DNA of 64,000 nt from Halomonas sp. CUBES01 (GCF_020991005.1 NZ_JAJLLW010000010.1:53414-117413); one strand, 5' to 3'. Shown: positions 9,945-20,778, counted from the first letter of the stretch. A program made the numbers and translations. Notes: generated by a model not told the origin, from the sequence alone.

Positions 9945-10160
9945 ATGAAACAAGGTATCCATCCGAATTACAACACGGTCACCGCCAATTGTTCCTGCGG
10001 TGCCAGTTTCCAGGTAGGGTCCACGTCGGGTCAGGACTTCTCTCTGGACGTTTGCTCCAACTGCCACCCTTTCTACACGGGTAAGCAGAAGCAGGCGACC
10101 ACCGGTGGCCGCGTAGAGCGCTTCAACAAGCGTTTTGGCGCTGCTATCAAGCGCGGCTAA
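9945..10160 (+). CDS. rpmE: Ribosomal protein bL31 (zinc-binding form)
   Basis: Large-subunit ribosomal protein of 71 aa that bridges the subunits. Zinc ligands Cys16, Cys18, Cys37 and Cys40 (CSC and CSNC) are all present, so this is the C+ paralogue rather than the zinc-independent form. The ATG at 9945 (MKQGIHPNY) is supported by GAGG six bases upstream and by the family N-terminus. It stands alone between its own leader and a strong terminator. Confidence 0.98.
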   Translation: MKQGIHPNYNTVTANCSCGASFQVGSTSGQDFSLDVCSNCHPFYTGKQKQATTGGRVERFNKRFGAAIKRG

Positions 10161-10203
10161 TCCCCACGGATTGGTCACATCGCCGGCCCTCGGTGCCGGT
10201 GAG

Positions 10204-10231
10204 AAACCCACGCCACGGCGTGGGTTTTTTT
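10204..10231 (+). terminator. intrinsic terminator of rpmE
   Basis: AAACCCACGCC (10204-10214) pairs with GGCGTGGGTTT (10217-10227), and the T-run extends to about 10231. It lies 43 bp after the rpmE stop. Confidence 0.88.
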
Positions 10232-10503
10232 ATATCCGACGGGTGTATCCATCCGATCCTGCAGAAAGACTTTTATTGAAAAATATTTCCACTAATATGC
10301 TGCCATGCATCAATAAGGCAATCGTTATGGCTGGAATGATCAGGTATAAGTTTCACTAAATATATTCGAAATGTTACGAAGTCGAGGTAAAAGTCGTTAA
10401 AACGACCGTTTCCATGCGGGGTTTACCGCTTGCTTGAGCAGCCTTGCGTTTTTCTATATTCTGAGCGTACTTACCTTCCTTCCATGCAACTGGATCCGAC
10501 ACC
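10232..10503 (+). promoter_or_regulatory. AT-richer leader region upstream of the malic enzyme gene
   Basis: No gene is visible here. A perfect 6-bp hairpin GTCGTT-AA-AACGAC lies at 10393-10406. A candidate -10 TATATT lies at 10455-10460 with TTGAGC (10434-10439, 15-bp spacing) or TTGCTT (10430-10435, 19 bp) as possible -35. Neither spacing is ideal, so the promoter assignment is tentative. Confidence 0.35.
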
Positions 10504-11775
10504 ATGACCGATGCAAACAAGCAGGCCGCCTTGGACTATCACGCGAAGCCGATTCCCGGAAAGCTGTCGGTGGAGTTGACCAAACCCACCGCGACCGCCC
10601 GGGATCTGGCGCTGGCGTATAGCCCGGGGGTAGCGGAGCCGGTCAGGGAAATTGCCCGTGAAGCCGAAAATGCCTATCGCTATACCGGTAAAGGCAACCT
10701 GGTCGCGGTGATTTCCGACGGCAGTGCGATCCTGGGGCTGGGAAATCTGGGCCCGCTGGCCAGCAAGCCCGTGATGGAAGGCAAGGGCGTACTGTTCAAG
10801 TGCTTTGCCGGCATCAACTCGGTGGATATCGAAGTCGATGCGGAAAACCCGCAGGCGTTTATCGACACCGTGGCGCGCATTGCCGATACCTGGGGCGGGA
10901 TCAATCTTGAGGACATCAAGGCGCCCGAGTGCTTTGAAATTGAAAAGGCGCTGATCGAGCGCTGCCGCATCCCGGTCTTCCACGACGACCAGCACGGCAC
11001 GGCGATCGTCACCGCGGCGGGCATGCTCAACGCGCTGGATATTGCGGGCAAGGCGATCGGCGACGTCAAGATCGTGTGCATGGGGGCGGGGGCGGCCGCC
11101 ATTGCCTGTATGCGCCTGCTGGTGTCCTGCGGGGCGAGCAAAGATAATTTGATCATGCTCGATCGTCGCGGGGTTATCCACAATGAGCGTGAGGGCATCA
11201 ACGAGTATAAAGCCGAGTTTGCCCGGGATACGGCCATGCGCACCCTGGATGACGCCATCGACGGGGCCGATGTGTTCATCGGCCTGTCGGGTCCCGGGTT
11301 GCTGTCGGCGGAGCAGGTCAAGAAGATGGCGGCGGATCCGGTAATCTTTGCCTGTACCAACCCGGATCCCGAGATTCACCCGACGGTGGCTCGGGAGGCG
11401 CGCCCCGACGTGATCATGGCCACCGGACGTTCGGATTTTCCCAATCAGGTCAATAATGTCCTGGGCTTCCCGTTCATCTTCCGCGGCGCGCTGGACGTGC
11501 GGGCGACGCGCATCAACGAAACCATGAAGCTGGCCGCAGTGCATGCTCTCAAAGACCTGGCCCGCGAGCCGGTCCCCCAAGAAGTGCTGGATGCCTACGA
11601 ACGCACCGACATGCAGTTCGGCCGCGACTACATCATTCCCACGCCTGTGGATGTGCGCCTGCTGGCGCGGGTTTCCTCGGCGGTGGCTCAGGCGGCGGTG
11701 GATTCGGGCGTGGCGCGCAAGCCCTATCCGGCCCACTATCCGCTGGGCACCATCAATGACGTTTACGGCGAATAG
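10504..11775 (+). CDS. maeB: NADP-type malic enzyme, short form
   Basis: Decarboxylates malate to pyruvate with NAD(P) reduction. It has 423 aa and includes the malic N-terminal domain and the NAD-binding domain (VCMGAGAAAIACMRLL near 200). The catalytic Tyr region ALAYSPGVAEP, the Lys-containing VLFKCFAGINSVD and the metal-site FHDDQHGTA are present. E. coli MaeB (about 759 aa) carries an extra phosphotransacetylase-like domain that is absent here; the protein ends cleanly, so this is the short type rather than a truncation. The cofactor cannot be read with certainty. Confidence 0.9.
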   Translation: MTDANKQAALDYHAKPIPGKLSVELTKPTATARDLALAYSPGVAEPVREIAREAENAYRYTGKGNLVAVISDGSAILGLGNLGPLASKPVMEGKGVLFKCFAGINSVDIEVDAENPQAFIDTVARIADTWGGINLEDIKAPECFEIEKALIERCRIPVFHDDQHGTAIVTAAGMLNALDIAGKAIGDVKIVCMGAGAAAIACMRLLVSCGASKDNLIMLDRRGVIHNEREGINEYKAEFARDTAMRTLDDAIDGADVFIGLSGPGLLSAEQVKKMAADPVIFACTNPDPEIHPTVAREARPDVIMATGRSDFPNQVNNVLGFPFIFRGALDVRATRINETMKLAAVHALKDLAREPVPQEVLDAYERTDMQFGRDYIIPTPVDVRLLARVSSAVAQAAVDSGVARKPYPAHYPLGTINDVYGE

Positions 11776-11802
11776 CCCGCTCCGTCAGCGACGCCAGACC
11801 CG

Positions 11803-11826
11803 AACGCCCGCTTGTCAGCGGGCGTT
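11803..11826. terminator. hairpin between convergent maeB and tesB
   Basis: AACGCCCGCT (11803-11812) pairs with AGCGGGCGTT (11817-11826) around TGTC. It sits between two convergent stop codons and can serve both strands, although the T-runs are short. Confidence 0.65.
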
Positions 11827-11832
11827 TATCAT

Positions 11833-12654
11833 CTACTCGCCGGTTGGGTGGCGGATCAGGCCCTCCTGGGCGGTAGACGCCACCAGGCGGCCGTCGCGCC
11901 GGTAGATATGGCCCCGGGCAAGGCCGCGCGCGCCGCCTGCCCAGGGCGAGTCGATGACGTACAGCAGCCAATCGTCCAGGCGCGTATCTTCATGCAGCCA
12001 TAGCGCATGGTCGAGGCTGGCGATCCGTAACGTTGGATCGGTATAGCGGATGCCGTGGGGCACCAGGCCGGTGGTGAGCAGATTGAAGTCGGAGGCATAG
12101 GAAAGCAGGTGACGATGGAGAGCTGCGTCGTCGGGTAGCTTGCCGGCCAGGCGAAACCACAGGCACTGCCCGGTGGGCAGCGCCTGATCCGGATTCTCCT
12201 TGAGGTGCAGGAATTCGATCGGGTGGCCGGGAAAGCGGGCGTGTTTGACGTCACCGCTTTCCATCAGCGCCTCGGGGGAGGGCACTGCGGGCATGTCGCG
12301 CTGGTGGGCTATGCTCGTTTCGCTGCTTTGAAAGGAGGCGCTGCAGAAAAAGATCGGCCGGCCCTTTTGAATCGCCGTGACGCGGCGGGTGGTGAAGCTG
12401 CCGCCGTCGCGGACGGTATCCACCTGGTAGACCACCGGGCGGTGCGGGTCCCCGGGGCGCAGAAAGTAGCCGTGCTGCGAGTGCGGGCGGCGCTCGTCGG
12501 GCACGGTACGGCTGGCGGCGGCCAGCGCCTGGCCCAATACCTGGCCACCGTAGAGTTGGGGAAAGCCGAGGTCCTGGCTTTGTCCGCGAAACAGGGTGTC
12601 TTCCAGGGGTTCCAGCTCAAGCAAGTTGACCAGCGTATTCAGCGCGTCTGCCAT
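11833..12654 (-). CDS. tesB: TesB, acyl-CoA thioesterase II
   Basis: Double-hotdog thioesterase hydrolysing medium and long acyl-CoAs in the cytoplasm. It has 273 aa from the ATG at 12654, which has AGGA about seven bases upstream; an in-frame start 12 codons earlier has no such support. The C-terminal half holds the catalytic region: Asp in IASLDHALWLH, the SPWAGGARG segment and Gln in AQEGLIRH. The N-terminal FRGQSQDLGFPQLYGGQVLGQ is typical of the family. Confidence 0.94.
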   Translation of the reverse strand: MADALNTLVNLLELEPLEDTLFRGQSQDLGFPQLYGGQVLGQALAAASRTVPDERRPHSQHGYFLRPGDPHRPVVYQVDTVRDGGSFTTRRVTAIQKGRPIFFCSASFQSSETSIAHQRDMPAVPSPEALMESGDVKHARFPGHPIEFLHLKENPDQALPTGQCLWFRLAGKLPDDAALHRHLLSYASDFNLLTTGLVPHGIRYTDPTLRIASLDHALWLHEDTRLDDWLLYVIDSPWAGGARGLARGHIYRRDGRLVASTAQEGLIRHPTGE

Positions 12655-12736
12655 TCTCGGTATCCTATGGTCTCTTAGCAAGCGGCGCACGAGGCACCGT
12701 TCATACGATCGTTTTGTTACCTTAACGGAGTTTGCC

Positions 12737-13207
12737 GTGATACGCAGCGATGAATTTTATATGCACCGGGCGCTGGATCAGGCGCACCTGGCAGCGGCCA
12801 TGGACGAAGTGCCGGTAGGCGCCGTCGTGGTCGACGCCGAGGGCCGGATTATCGGCGAGGCAGGCAATGCCCCGGTGTCCAGCTGCGATCCCAGTGGCCA
12901 CGCGGAAATCCGTGCGCTGCGCGCGGCGGCGCTCCAACAGGGCAACTACCGGCTGGCGGACTGCACGCTGTTCGTCACGCTGGAGCCTTGCATGATGTGC
13001 GCCGGAGCGATGGTTCACGCTCGGCTGCGCCGCCTGGTATACGCGGCCGCAGAGCCGCGCACCGGTATGGTGGAATCGAAGGCCAACCTGCTGGCTCAGC
13101 CGTGGTTCAATCACGCCATCGAGGTCGAGGGCGGCGTGCTGGCGGCCGCTTCGCGCAAATGCTTGAAGGCGTTTTTTGCCGCCCGGCGAGACGCGGCGGA
13201 CGGCTAG
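12737..13207 (+). CDS. tadA: TadA, tRNA-specific adenosine deaminase
   Basis: Converts A34 to inosine in tRNA-Arg(ACG). It has 156 aa from a GTG at 12737, chosen because GGAG lies six bases before it and the N-terminus then matches the family. The zinc and catalytic residues are His55 and Glu57 (HAE) and Cys85/Cys88 (PCMMC). It is divergent from tesB. Its stop codon abuts that of the diguanylate cyclase gene on the other strand with no gap. Confidence 0.96.
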   Translation: MIRSDEFYMHRALDQAHLAAAMDEVPVGAVVVDAEGRIIGEAGNAPVSSCDPSGHAEIRALRAAALQQGNYRLADCTLFVTLEPCMMCAGAMVHARLRRLVYAAAEPRTGMVESKANLLAQPWFNHAIEVEGGVLAAASRKCLKAFFAARRDAADG

Positions 13208-15166
13208 TCAGTCGTCCAGTTGGCCGGTGACGACCCGGTTGCGGCCGGCGTCCTTGGCGCGATACAACGCGTCGTCGACAGTCTGCATCAGGCGGGTCAT
13301 GTCGAGTGGCCGGGCGTCACTCACGCTGACCACGCCGGCGCTCAGGGTGATGGGCTCGCCGTCGGCGTGGGCCAGGTGCGCGCCAATCAACTTAAGGCGC
13401 AGTGACTCCGCCACCGACCGCGCGGCGTCGATATCCAGACCGGGCAGCCAGGCGACGAACTCTTCGCCGCCGTAGCGGGCAAACAGGCCGCCGTGATGCG
13501 CCATCAGGGCCTCGCCCAATTCGGCCACCCGCGCCAGGTAGTCGTCGCCCACCAGATGGCCCAGCTGATCGTTGACGCGCTTGAAATGATCGATATCGAA
13601 CAGCGCCAGGCTGAGCGGTCGCTTGCTTTCGTAGGCGCTGACGTGGTCGAGAAAGTGGCGGCGATTGGCGATGCCGGTCAACTCGTCATGGCGCGCCAGC
13701 CACTCGACTTCGCGTTGTAGCTGGCTGCGGGTGTGCATTTCCTGCTGTAGCGAGGCGTTGCTTTGCTGCATGGCACGGTGCTGGTCGCCCAGCCGCATGA
13801 AGGTATAGATCACCAGGTAGACCAGGTGCGCGAAGGTCAGGCCCAATACCAGGCTGAGCGTGGGCAGTCTCGGCAGCTGGCTGAGCAGGTGATCGCGCCG
13901 TGGCCGGTCGGTAAGCGTCAGCGTGCGATTGCCCAGCGTCACGAGGTGTTGATAGGTCCATGGGCCGGGATGGCTCGCCTCGCCGTGCTCGGCGAGAATC
14001 CGCTCGCCGTCGTGCCATTGAATCAAGCCATCGGGGCTGGGCAGCCGCTGGAAAAGGGTGTCGGCCAGCCTTGGCAGGCTCATCGCCATGGCCGTTGCGC
14101 CGAGCACTTCCTGGGTGTTGCTGCGCACCGGCAGGTAGTGAATCATGCCCGCGCCGCCCTGCAGCAGCTCGATGACCTCGGTGCTGCCCTCCCGCTCGCC
14201 GCGCAAGGCCGGTTCCAGTGCGGGCCGACCCTCGGGCTGAACATCGAACAGACGAACCCCCAGGGTGCTAAGGTTCAGCGGTGTAGGAGGGTACACCTGG
14301 CGCATGCTGCTGTCCGGCGCGATGAAGGCAATGTTGATCAGGTAGTCAAAGTCGCGTTTATAGCCTTTGGCCTGCTGTGCCCATTGGCGGTAGGTGGGCG
14401 GCGTCGACTGCAGTGCCCAGATGCGGGCAAAGCGGCGCATGGCATCCAGGTGGTCGCTGATCTCGCGGTTCAGCTGGGTCGTGACGGTTTGAACACGGGC
14501 TTCGGCGCGCTGATGGAGCGTGCGCTCGGTCTGGAAGTGCAGCTGTTGCCAGAGCAGCAGCGAGAGGCCGACCAGGCCAAGGGCGGTCCACAACGACAGG
14601 GCCAGGTAGCGCTTGTTGCGCCAGTTGGGACCGGCAAGCAGCAGCTGGGCCAGCAGGAGCGTCGCGTGAAGCAGCAGGGTTTGCCCGTCCGCGGCATAGT
14701 GAAGCAGCGGGGGCAGGCCCTGGCGCAGGGTGGGTTCGGCGACCTGCAGAATGATGAGCAGGCTGGCGGCAATGATCAATAGCGGCGCGCCTAGCCGCGC
14801 TCGGCAGCGCAGCAGTAGTGTGAGCGCGGTCAACTGCAGGGAAACCGTCGCGAGCAGCGGCGCTCTGAGCGTCTCGAGCGTCGCGCTCGGCCAGACACGT
14901 TCGGCCACCAACTGCCAGGTGGCGGTGGAGAGCCAGGTTTCGGGTAGCAGGTAGCTGAGCATGCCGGGGGCGAGCAGTCCTAAAGTACTCACGGCCAGCA
15001 GGCAGGCGGATATCCGCCATCCTCGCATGGCCGCCAACTGGGCGAGCCCCAGGCACCACAAAGCCAGCGTGGTGATATCCGGCGATACCACCAGCAGCGC
15101 CGTTGCCCCCAGCGTGGAGGCCGCGGTGAGGCTTGGCGCGATGCGAGGGAAAAGCGTCTGGGGCAT
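13208..15166 (-). CDS. Membrane diguanylate cyclase with a CHASE-like sensor domain
   Basis: Predicted to make cyclic di-GMP from GTP. It has 652 aa. About six hydrophobic segments fill residues 1-210. An extracytoplasmic stretch (about 215-430) begins with the helical QRAEARVQTVTTQLNREI typical of CHASE-type sensors, and one more membrane helix lies near 435-458. A short coiled coil leads to a GGDEF domain: signature RYGGEEF near 565, with FDIDHFKRVNDQLGH intact, so it should be active. The RxxD inhibitory site expected just before GGEEF is missing (the segment reads AHHGGLFARY). It starts 11 bp after mltF on the same strand. Confidence 0.88.
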   Translation of the reverse strand: MPQTLFPRIAPSLTAASTLGATALLVVSPDITTLALWCLGLAQLAAMRGWRISACLLAVSTLGLLAPGMLSYLLPETWLSTATWQLVAERVWPSATLETLRAPLLATVSLQLTALTLLLRCRARLGAPLLIIAASLLIILQVAEPTLRQGLPPLLHYAADGQTLLLHATLLLAQLLLAGPNWRNKRYLALSLWTALGLVGLSLLLWQQLHFQTERTLHQRAEARVQTVTTQLNREISDHLDAMRRFARIWALQSTPPTYRQWAQQAKGYKRDFDYLINIAFIAPDSSMRQVYPPTPLNLSTLGVRLFDVQPEGRPALEPALRGEREGSTEVIELLQGGAGMIHYLPVRSNTQEVLGATAMAMSLPRLADTLFQRLPSPDGLIQWHDGERILAEHGEASHPGPWTYQHLVTLGNRTLTLTDRPRRDHLLSQLPRLPTLSLVLGLTFAHLVYLVIYTFMRLGDQHRAMQQSNASLQQEMHTRSQLQREVEWLARHDELTGIANRRHFLDHVSAYESKRPLSLALFDIDHFKRVNDQLGHLVGDDYLARVAELGEALMAHHGGLFARYGGEEFVAWLPGLDIDAARSVAESLRLKLIGAHLAHADGEPITLSAGVVSVSDARPLDMTRLMQTVDDALYRAKDAGRNRVVTGQLDD

Positions 15167-15177
15167 GAGGTCTCGAC

Positions 15178-16641
15178 TTAATCCAGCGGCGGCACAAGTT
15201 CAAACATTAGCAGCGAATCCGCGTTGATAGGCGTTTGTTCCAGTTGAAAAAACTGCTGGCGGCTGCGCTCAACGTATTCGATCATTTCGTAATAGCGGCG
15301 AATATTGCGGACATAGATGACGGGTTCGCCGCCGCGGGCATAGCCATGGCGCGTCTTGCTGTGCCATTCGCGCTGCTGCAGCAGCGGCAGGGCTTCGCGC
15401 ACATCTGCCCAGCGATTGGGACTGGCACCGCGCATGTCGGCGATGTCGCGGGCATCGTAAAGGTGACCCAGGCCCACGTTGTAGGCGGCAAGCGCCATGT
15501 AGAGACGGTCGTCGCCGGTAATCTCCTCGGGCAGGCGATCCATGAGGCTGCGCAGGTATCGTGCCCCGCCGTCAATACTTTGTTCAGGGTCGCGGCGGTT
15601 GTCGACGTTCATTTCCTTGGCGGTGGGACGAGTCAGCATCATCAGTCCGCGTACGCCGGTGGGAGAAACCGCATCGGGATCCCAGTGCGACTCCTGGTAG
15701 CCAACGGCCGCCAGAAGCTTCCAGTCGAAGCCCGTGGTTTCGGCGGCCTGCTTGAAGTCGTCAGTGAAGCGGGGGAGGCGCGCGTCGAGATGGGTCAGAA
15801 AGGTGCGAGTGCCGACATATTCCAGGTAGTCGTCGTGACCGAAGTAGCGCGCGACCAGTTGATCCAGGGTGCCGCTCTGCTGAAGGTTTTCGAGAAAGCG
15901 GTTGGCCGCCTGAAGCAGGCCGAGCCCTCGCCCGCTGGGTAACGCCCAGGCCATCGACACGGGGTCGCCCAGCGTAAAGCCGCGCTCTACGTCGGGAAAG
16001 AACAGTCGGTTGATACGAAACTGGTGGTCGAAAATCACCGCGGCGTCGAGGCGGCCATTCTCCACCTGGGCCAGCAGCTCGGCGACCTCCAGCTCGCGGG
16101 ACTCACGCCAGCTCAGTTCGGGGTGCTCGCGCTGCAGGGCGCGCAGGGCCTTGCTGGTGCCGGCGCCGTTCAAGGTGCCCAGCGACAGTCCGACCAGGTC
16201 GCTCGGCGCCTCGATGCCGTAGAGGCCGCGACGGTACACCACCAGCGGCTGCATATTGATGATGGGGCGGGTGTAGAGAATGCCGGGCGTATCGGGCAGA
16301 AGGGGTAGCGCGGCAGCGCCCAGGTCGCCTTTGTCGCGCACGGCGGGGAGCACGCTTCCCGCGTGGTGGCGGGCGTCGAGATTGAGGCTGACCCCCAGGC
16401 TGTCGGCGAATTGGCGCATCAGCTCGTACTCAAACCCGGTGGGGCCGTGCCGACCCTCATAATAGGTGGTGGGCGTATTGCGCGTGTGCACGGTAATGAA
16501 ATCGCGCTCGCGTATCTGCCCCAGATGTTCGCCTTCCGGTATGAATGAAAAGGTCGGTATCATGACCAGCAGCGCAATGGCCGTGAGCGCAAAGTACTGG
16601 CTTGAACGAGCAATGAAATGTCGGCAAATCGGCGTCAGCAT
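15178..16641 (-). CDS. mltF: MltF, membrane-bound lytic murein transglycosylase F
   Basis: Cleaves peptidoglycan glycan strands to 1,6-anhydro products. It has 487 aa. A hydrophobic N-terminal segment ([18 protein letters not shown]) acts as signal sequence or anchor. Residues about 45-275 form a periplasmic-binding-protein-like domain. The SLT domain has catalytic Glu317 in [10 protein letters not shown], with [13 protein letters not shown] and [13 protein letters not shown] following. The arrangement mltF next to purL is also seen in pseudomonads. Confidence 0.93.
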   Translation of the reverse strand: MLTPICRHFIARSSQYFALTAIALLVMIPTFSFIPEGEHLGQIRERDFITVHTRNTPTTYYEGRHGPTGFEYELMRQFADSLGVSLNLDARHHAGSVLPAVRDKGDLGAAALPLLPDTPGILYTRPIINMQPLVVYRRGLYGIEAPSDLVGLSLGTLNGAGTSKALRALQREHPELSWRESRELEVAELLAQVENGRLDAAVIFDHQFRINRLFFPDVERGFTLGDPVSMAWALPSGRGLGLLQAANRFLENLQQSGTLDQLVARYFGHDDYLEYVGTRTFLTHLDARLPRFTDDFKQAAETTGFDWKLLAAVGYQESHWDPDAVSPTGVRGLMMLTRPTAKEMNVDNRRDPEQSIDGGARYLRSLMDRLPEEITGDDRLYMALAAYNVGLGHLYDARDIADMRGASPNRWADVREALPLLQQREWHSKTRHGYARGGEPVIYVRNIRRYYEMIEYVERSRQQFFQLEQTPINADSLLMFELVPPLD

Positions 16642-16827
16642 GGCGTCTTGTCGGCACGGGAGAAGTTGCCACGATACCCAGCCGTGGGCAGGCTGTCACC
16701 TTGTTGATTTCGTGTGGCCGACGCTTTCCAGTATCATGTCGCTCAATCAGTGTCGTGAAAAAGACGGCCGCACTGCGGCCTGGTGATTTCCCTGCTCGAA
16801 TTCTTCCTGCTCTAGAGGCTTCTGGAT

Positions 16828-19800
16828 ATGCTCGAACTGCGAGGCGCGCCCGCCCTTTCTGCCTTCCGTCATGCTCGATTGTTAGCGGTGTTGCGTGAAC
16901 GTGTCCCCGAGGTCGAGGCGTTATCCGCCGACTACGTCCACTTCATTGACCACCATCAGGATGCGCTGGACGCGGCCGACCGCGAGCGGCTGGCACAGCT
17001 GTTGGATTACGGTCACGAGGAAGCGGTTGAGCCACCCAAGGGCGCGCAGCGTTTTTTGGTGGTGCCGCGCATCGGTACCCAGTCGCCCTGGTCGTCCAAG
17101 GCCACTGACATTGCCCGCAACTGCGGCGTGACCAGCGTGTCGCGCATTGAGCGCGGCATTGATTACCGTATCGCCTTCAGCGCCGTGCCCGACGAGTACG
17201 CGATGGCGGCGGTGGTCGCCTGCCTGCATGACCGGATGACCGAAACCGTGCTGGCGGATGCCTCGGACGCCGCCAAGCTGTTTGCCCACCATGAGCCGGC
17301 GCCGCTGGGCAGCGTGGATATCATGAGCGGCGGGCGCGAGGCGCTGGCCACGGCCAATCGCGAGCTGGGGCTGGCGCTTGCGGACGACGAAATCGACTAC
17401 CTTGTCGAGGCCTTCAACGAGCTGAGCCGGAACCCCAGCGACGTGGAACTGATGATGTTCGCCCAGGCGAACTCCGAGCACTGCCGCCATAAGATCTTCA
17501 ATGCCGACTGGCTGATCGACGGCGAGCCGCAAAGCCACTCGCTGTTCAAGATGATCAAGAACACCTTTGCTACCTCGCCGGACAACGTGCTGTCGGCCTA
17601 CAGCGACAATTCTGCGGTGATCAAGGGCAGCCAGGCCGGGCGCTTTTTTGCCACGCCGCTGATCGGCGCGGACAACGAGCGGGCGCTGTACGGCACCCAT
17701 CAGGAGCCTATCCACATCCTGATGAAGGTGGAAACCCATAACCATCCGACGGCGATTGCGCCCTTTCCCGGGGCGGCGACCGGATCCGGGGGCGAGATTC
17801 GCGATGAAGGCGCCACCGGCATCGGCGGCAAACCCAAGGCGGGACTCTCCGGGTTTACCGTGTCCAATCTGCGCATCCCCGAGTTCGTGCAGCCCTGGGA
17901 AGCCTTCGATTACGGCAAACCCGAGCGCATGCAGTCGGCGCTTGCCATCATGCTCGACGGGCCGATCGGCAGCGCCGCCTTCAATAACGAGTTTGGCCGT
18001 CCCAATCTGACCGGTTACTTCCGGACCTACGAGCAGGATGTGCTCAGCGATGACGGCATCGAACGGTGCGGTTACCACAAGCCGATCATGATCGCCGGGG
18101 GCTACGGCAACATTCGCGCGCAACACGTGCAGAAGGGCGATATTCCGGCCGGTGGCAAGCTGATTGTCATGGGCGGCCCGGCGATGCTGATTGGCCTGGG
18201 CGGCGGGGCGGCGTCGAGCATGGCCTCCGGCGTCTCGAGCGCCGACCTGGACTTTGCCTCGGTGCAGCGGGAAAACCCGGAAATCGAGCGCCGTGCCCAG
18301 GAAGTGATCGACCGCTGCTGGGCGCTGGGCGACCACAACCCCATCCGCTTTATCCACGACGTGGGCGCGGGCGGGCTTTCCAACGCCTTGCCGGAGCTGG
18401 TCAAGGACGGCGGACGCGGCGGGTTATTTGACCTGCGCGCGGTGCCCAACGCCGAGCCGGGCATGAGCCCGCTGGAAATATGGTGCAACGAAGCCCAGGA
18501 ACGTTACGTGCTGGCGGTGGCAGAGGAGGATCTTGCCACCTTTGAAGCGCTGTGTGCCCGGGAGCGTTGCCCCTACGCGATCGTCGGCGAGGCCCTCGAA
18601 CAGCATCATCTGGAAGTGCGCGACGGCCATTTCGACACCAAGCCGGTTGATCTGCCGATGAGCGTGCTGTTCGGCAAGCCACCCAAGATGCAGCGCGAGT
18701 TTCATCGCCAGTCGCCGGAACTGTCGGGCGTGATGCTGGATAATCTGGACCTGCGCGAAGCGCTTGATCGCATTCTGCGGCTGCCCACGGTGGCGTCGAA
18801 AAGCTTCCTGATTACCATTGGCGACCGTTCGATCACCGGCCAGGTGGCCCGCGATCAGATGGTAGGGCCGTGGCAGGTGCCGGTCGCTGACGTGGCGGTT
18901 ACCACCGCCAGCTTCGATACCCACGCGGGCGAGGCCATGGCCATGGGCGAGCGTCCCCCGGTGGCGTTGATCGACCCGGCGGCCAGCGCACGCCTCGCCG
19001 TGGCCGAAGCCATTACCAACCTGGCGGCGGCACCGATCGCCAAGCTCGGCGACATCAAGCTGTCGGCCAACTGGATGAGTGCCGCAGACCATCCGGGTGA
19101 AAACCAGGCGCTGTTCGACGCCGTCCACGCCGTGGGCATGGAGCTCTGCCCGGCGCTGGGCATCGCCATTCCGGTAGGCAAGGACTCGATGTCCATGCGC
19201 ACCGCCTGGCAAGCCGAAAACGCCCAGGGCGAGACGGAAGACAAGCGCATTACCTCGCCGCTGTCGCTGGTGGTGACAGGGTTCGCGCCGGTGACCGACG
19301 CCCTGGCCACCCTGACGCCCCAGATCAACCTGGAGCAGGATGAGTCCGACCTGATCCTGATCGACCTGGGCAACGGTCAGAACCGGATAGGCGGCTCGGC
19401 CCTGGCGCAGGTATACGGTCAGGTCGGCAATGAGTGCCCGGATGTGGACGATGCCGAAGACATCAAGGCGTTCTTCGAGGTTATTCAAGGCCTCAACCGC
19501 GATGGCAAGCTGCTGGCCTACCATGACCGCAGCGACGGTGGTTTGCTGGTGACGCTGCTGGAGATGGCCTTTGCCGCCCATTCCGGGCTTGAAATCAAAC
19601 TCGACTGGCTGGTCGACGAGCCGGTGGAAGCGTTTGGCGCGCTGTTTTCCGAAGAGCTGGGCGCGGTGATCCAGGTCAATCGCCAGGACACCGAAGAGGT
19701 GCTGACCCAGTTCGCCGTGGCCGGGATCGAAACCTGCGGGGTCATCGCCCGCCCACGCTACGACGATCAGGTGCGCGTCACGCTGTTTGAAGAGCCGCTG

Positions 19801-20766
19801 CTTGAAACCACCCGCCAACTGACGCAGCGGACCTGGTCCGAAACCAGCTACCGCATGCAGGCGCTGCGCGATAATCCCGAGTGCGCGAAAAACGAATTCG
19901 ATAACCTGCTCGACGTGCGCGACCCGGGGCTGTCCGCGTCGCCGAGCTTTGATGTCAACGAGGACATCACTGCGCCGTTCATCAACACCACGAAACCGGC
20001 CGTGGCCGTGCTTCGCGAGCAAGGCGTCAACGGCCAGGTGGAAATGGCCTGGGCGTTCGACAAGGCCGGCTTTGACGCCGTCGACGTGCACATGAGTGAC
20101 GTCCTCGAAGGGCGGGTCTCCCTCGACGACTTCAAGGGCCTGGTGGCCTGCGGCGGTTTCTCCTACGGCGACGTACTGGGCGCCGGCGGTGGCTGGGCAA
20201 AATCGGTGCTGTTCAACGCACGTGCCCGCGAACAGTTTGCCGACTTCTTCCAGCGTGACGATAGCTTCTCGCTGGGGGTATGCAACGGCTGTCAGATGCT
20301 GTCGCAGCTCAAGTCGCTGATCCCCGGTGCCGACGACTGGCCGGCCTTCGTGCGCAACGAGTCCGAACAGTTCGAGGCTCGTCTTTCCATGGTGCGGGTG
20401 GAAAAGAGCCCCTCCATTCTGCTGGCGGGCATGGAAGGGTCGCAGCTGCCGATCGCGGTGGCCCATGGTGAAGGGCGAGCGGCCTTCCGCGACAGCGCCC
20501 ACCTGCGGCGCATGCAGTCGAGCAGCCAGGTGGCGATGCGCTACATCGACAATTACGCCCAGGTCACCACGCGTTACCCGGCCAATCCCAACGGCTCGCC
20601 TTCCGGTATCACCGGCCTGACCACGACCGACGGGCGCGTCACGATCATGATGCCGCACCCCGAGCGCGTGGCCCGGGCGGTGACCAACTCCTGGCGGCCC
20701 AGCGAGTGGACCGAGAACGGCGCCTGGCTGCGCCTATTCCGCAACGCGCGTACCTGGCTGAAGTAG
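16828..20766 (+). CDS. purL: PurL, phosphoribosylformylglycinamidine synthase (large form)
   Basis: Fourth step of purine synthesis: FGAR plus glutamine and ATP to FGAM. It has 1312 aa, the single-chain gammaproteobacterial form. The N-terminal PurS-like region is followed by two AIRS-like halves (ATP site around [21 protein letters not shown]) and a C-terminal class I glutaminase with nucleophile Cys1152 (GVCNGCQML), His1277 and Glu1279 (MPHPERV). I saw no recognisable PurR box in 16642-16827. Long open frames on the opposite strand are codon-bias shadows. Confidence 0.98.
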   Translation: MLELRGAPALSAFRHARLLAVLRERVPEVEALSADYVHFIDHHQDALDAADRERLAQLLDYGHEEAVEPPKGAQRFLVVPRIGTQSPWSSKATDIARNCGVTSVSRIERGIDYRIAFSAVPDEYAMAAVVACLHDRMTETVLADASDAAKLFAHHEPAPLGSVDIMSGGREALATANRELGLALADDEIDYLVEAFNELSRNPSDVELMMFAQANSEHCRHKIFNADWLIDGEPQSHSLFKMIKNTFATSPDNVLSAYSDNSAVIKGSQAGRFFATPLIGADNERALYGTHQEPIHILMKVETHNHPTAIAPFPGAATGSGGEIRDEGATGIGGKPKAGLSGFTVSNLRIPEFVQPWEAFDYGKPERMQSALAIMLDGPIGSAAFNNEFGRPNLTGYFRTYEQDVLSDDGIERCGYHKPIMIAGGYGNIRAQHVQKGDIPAGGKLIVMGGPAMLIGLGGGAASSMASGVSSADLDFASVQRENPEIERRAQEVIDRCWALGDHNPIRFIHDVGAGGLSNALPELVKDGGRGGLFDLRAVPNAEPGMSPLEIWCNEAQERYVLAVAEEDLATFEALCARERCPYAIVGEALEQHHLEVRDGHFDTKPVDLPMSVLFGKPPKMQREFHRQSPELSGVMLDNLDLREALDRILRLPTVASKSFLITIGDRSITGQVARDQMVGPWQVPVADVAVTTASFDTHAGEAMAMGERPPVALIDPAASARLAVAEAITNLAAAPIAKLGDIKLSANWMSAADHPGENQALFDAVHAVGMELCPALGIAIPVGKDSMSMRTAWQAENAQGETEDKRITSPLSLVVTGFAPVTDALATLTPQINLEQDESDLILIDLGNGQNRIGGSALAQVYGQVGNECPDVDDAEDIKAFFEVIQGLNRDGKLLAYHDRSDGGLLVTLLEMAFAAHSGLEIKLDWLVDEPVEAFGALFSEELGAVIQVNRQDTEEVLTQFAVAGIETCGVIARPRYDDQVRVTLFEEPLLETTRQLTQRTWSETSYRMQALRDNPECAKNEFDNLLDVRDPGLSASPSFDVNEDITAPFINTTKPAVAVLREQGVNGQVEMAWAFDKAGFDAVDVHMSDVLEGRVSLDDFKGLVACGGFSYGDVLGAGGGWAKSVLFNARAREQFADFFQRDDSFSLGVCNGCQMLSQLKSLIPGADDWPAFVRNESEQFEARLSMVRVEKSPSILLAGMEGSQLPIAVAHGEGRAAFRDSAHLRRMQSSSQVAMRYIDNYAQVTTRYPANPNGSPSGITGLTTTDGRVTIMMPHPERVARAVTNSWRPSEWTENGAWLRLFRNARTWLK

Positions 20767-20778
20767 CGTCCAGGAAGC

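Noticed and set aside
10471..11736. 421-codon antisense frame over the malic enzyme gene
   Set aside because: The plus-strand protein has all malic-enzyme motifs; the antisense product resembles nothing.
10504..11775. malic enzyme as a truncated MaeB
   Set aside because: The protein ends cleanly after the NAD-binding domain and is followed by a terminator; short malic enzymes without the phosphotransacetylase-like domain are a normal class.
16642..16827. PurR operator upstream of purL
   Set aside because: No match to the ACGCAAACGTTTGCGT-type palindrome was found in the gap.
16921..18357. 478-codon open frame antisense to purL
   Set aside because: purL is fully supported by conserved motifs; long antisense frames are expected in high-GC coding DNA and this one has no family resemblance or ribosome binding site.
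18424..20658. 744-codon open frame antisense to purL
   Set aside because: Same reason; its His/Gln/Arg-rich composition is typical of a shadow frame.
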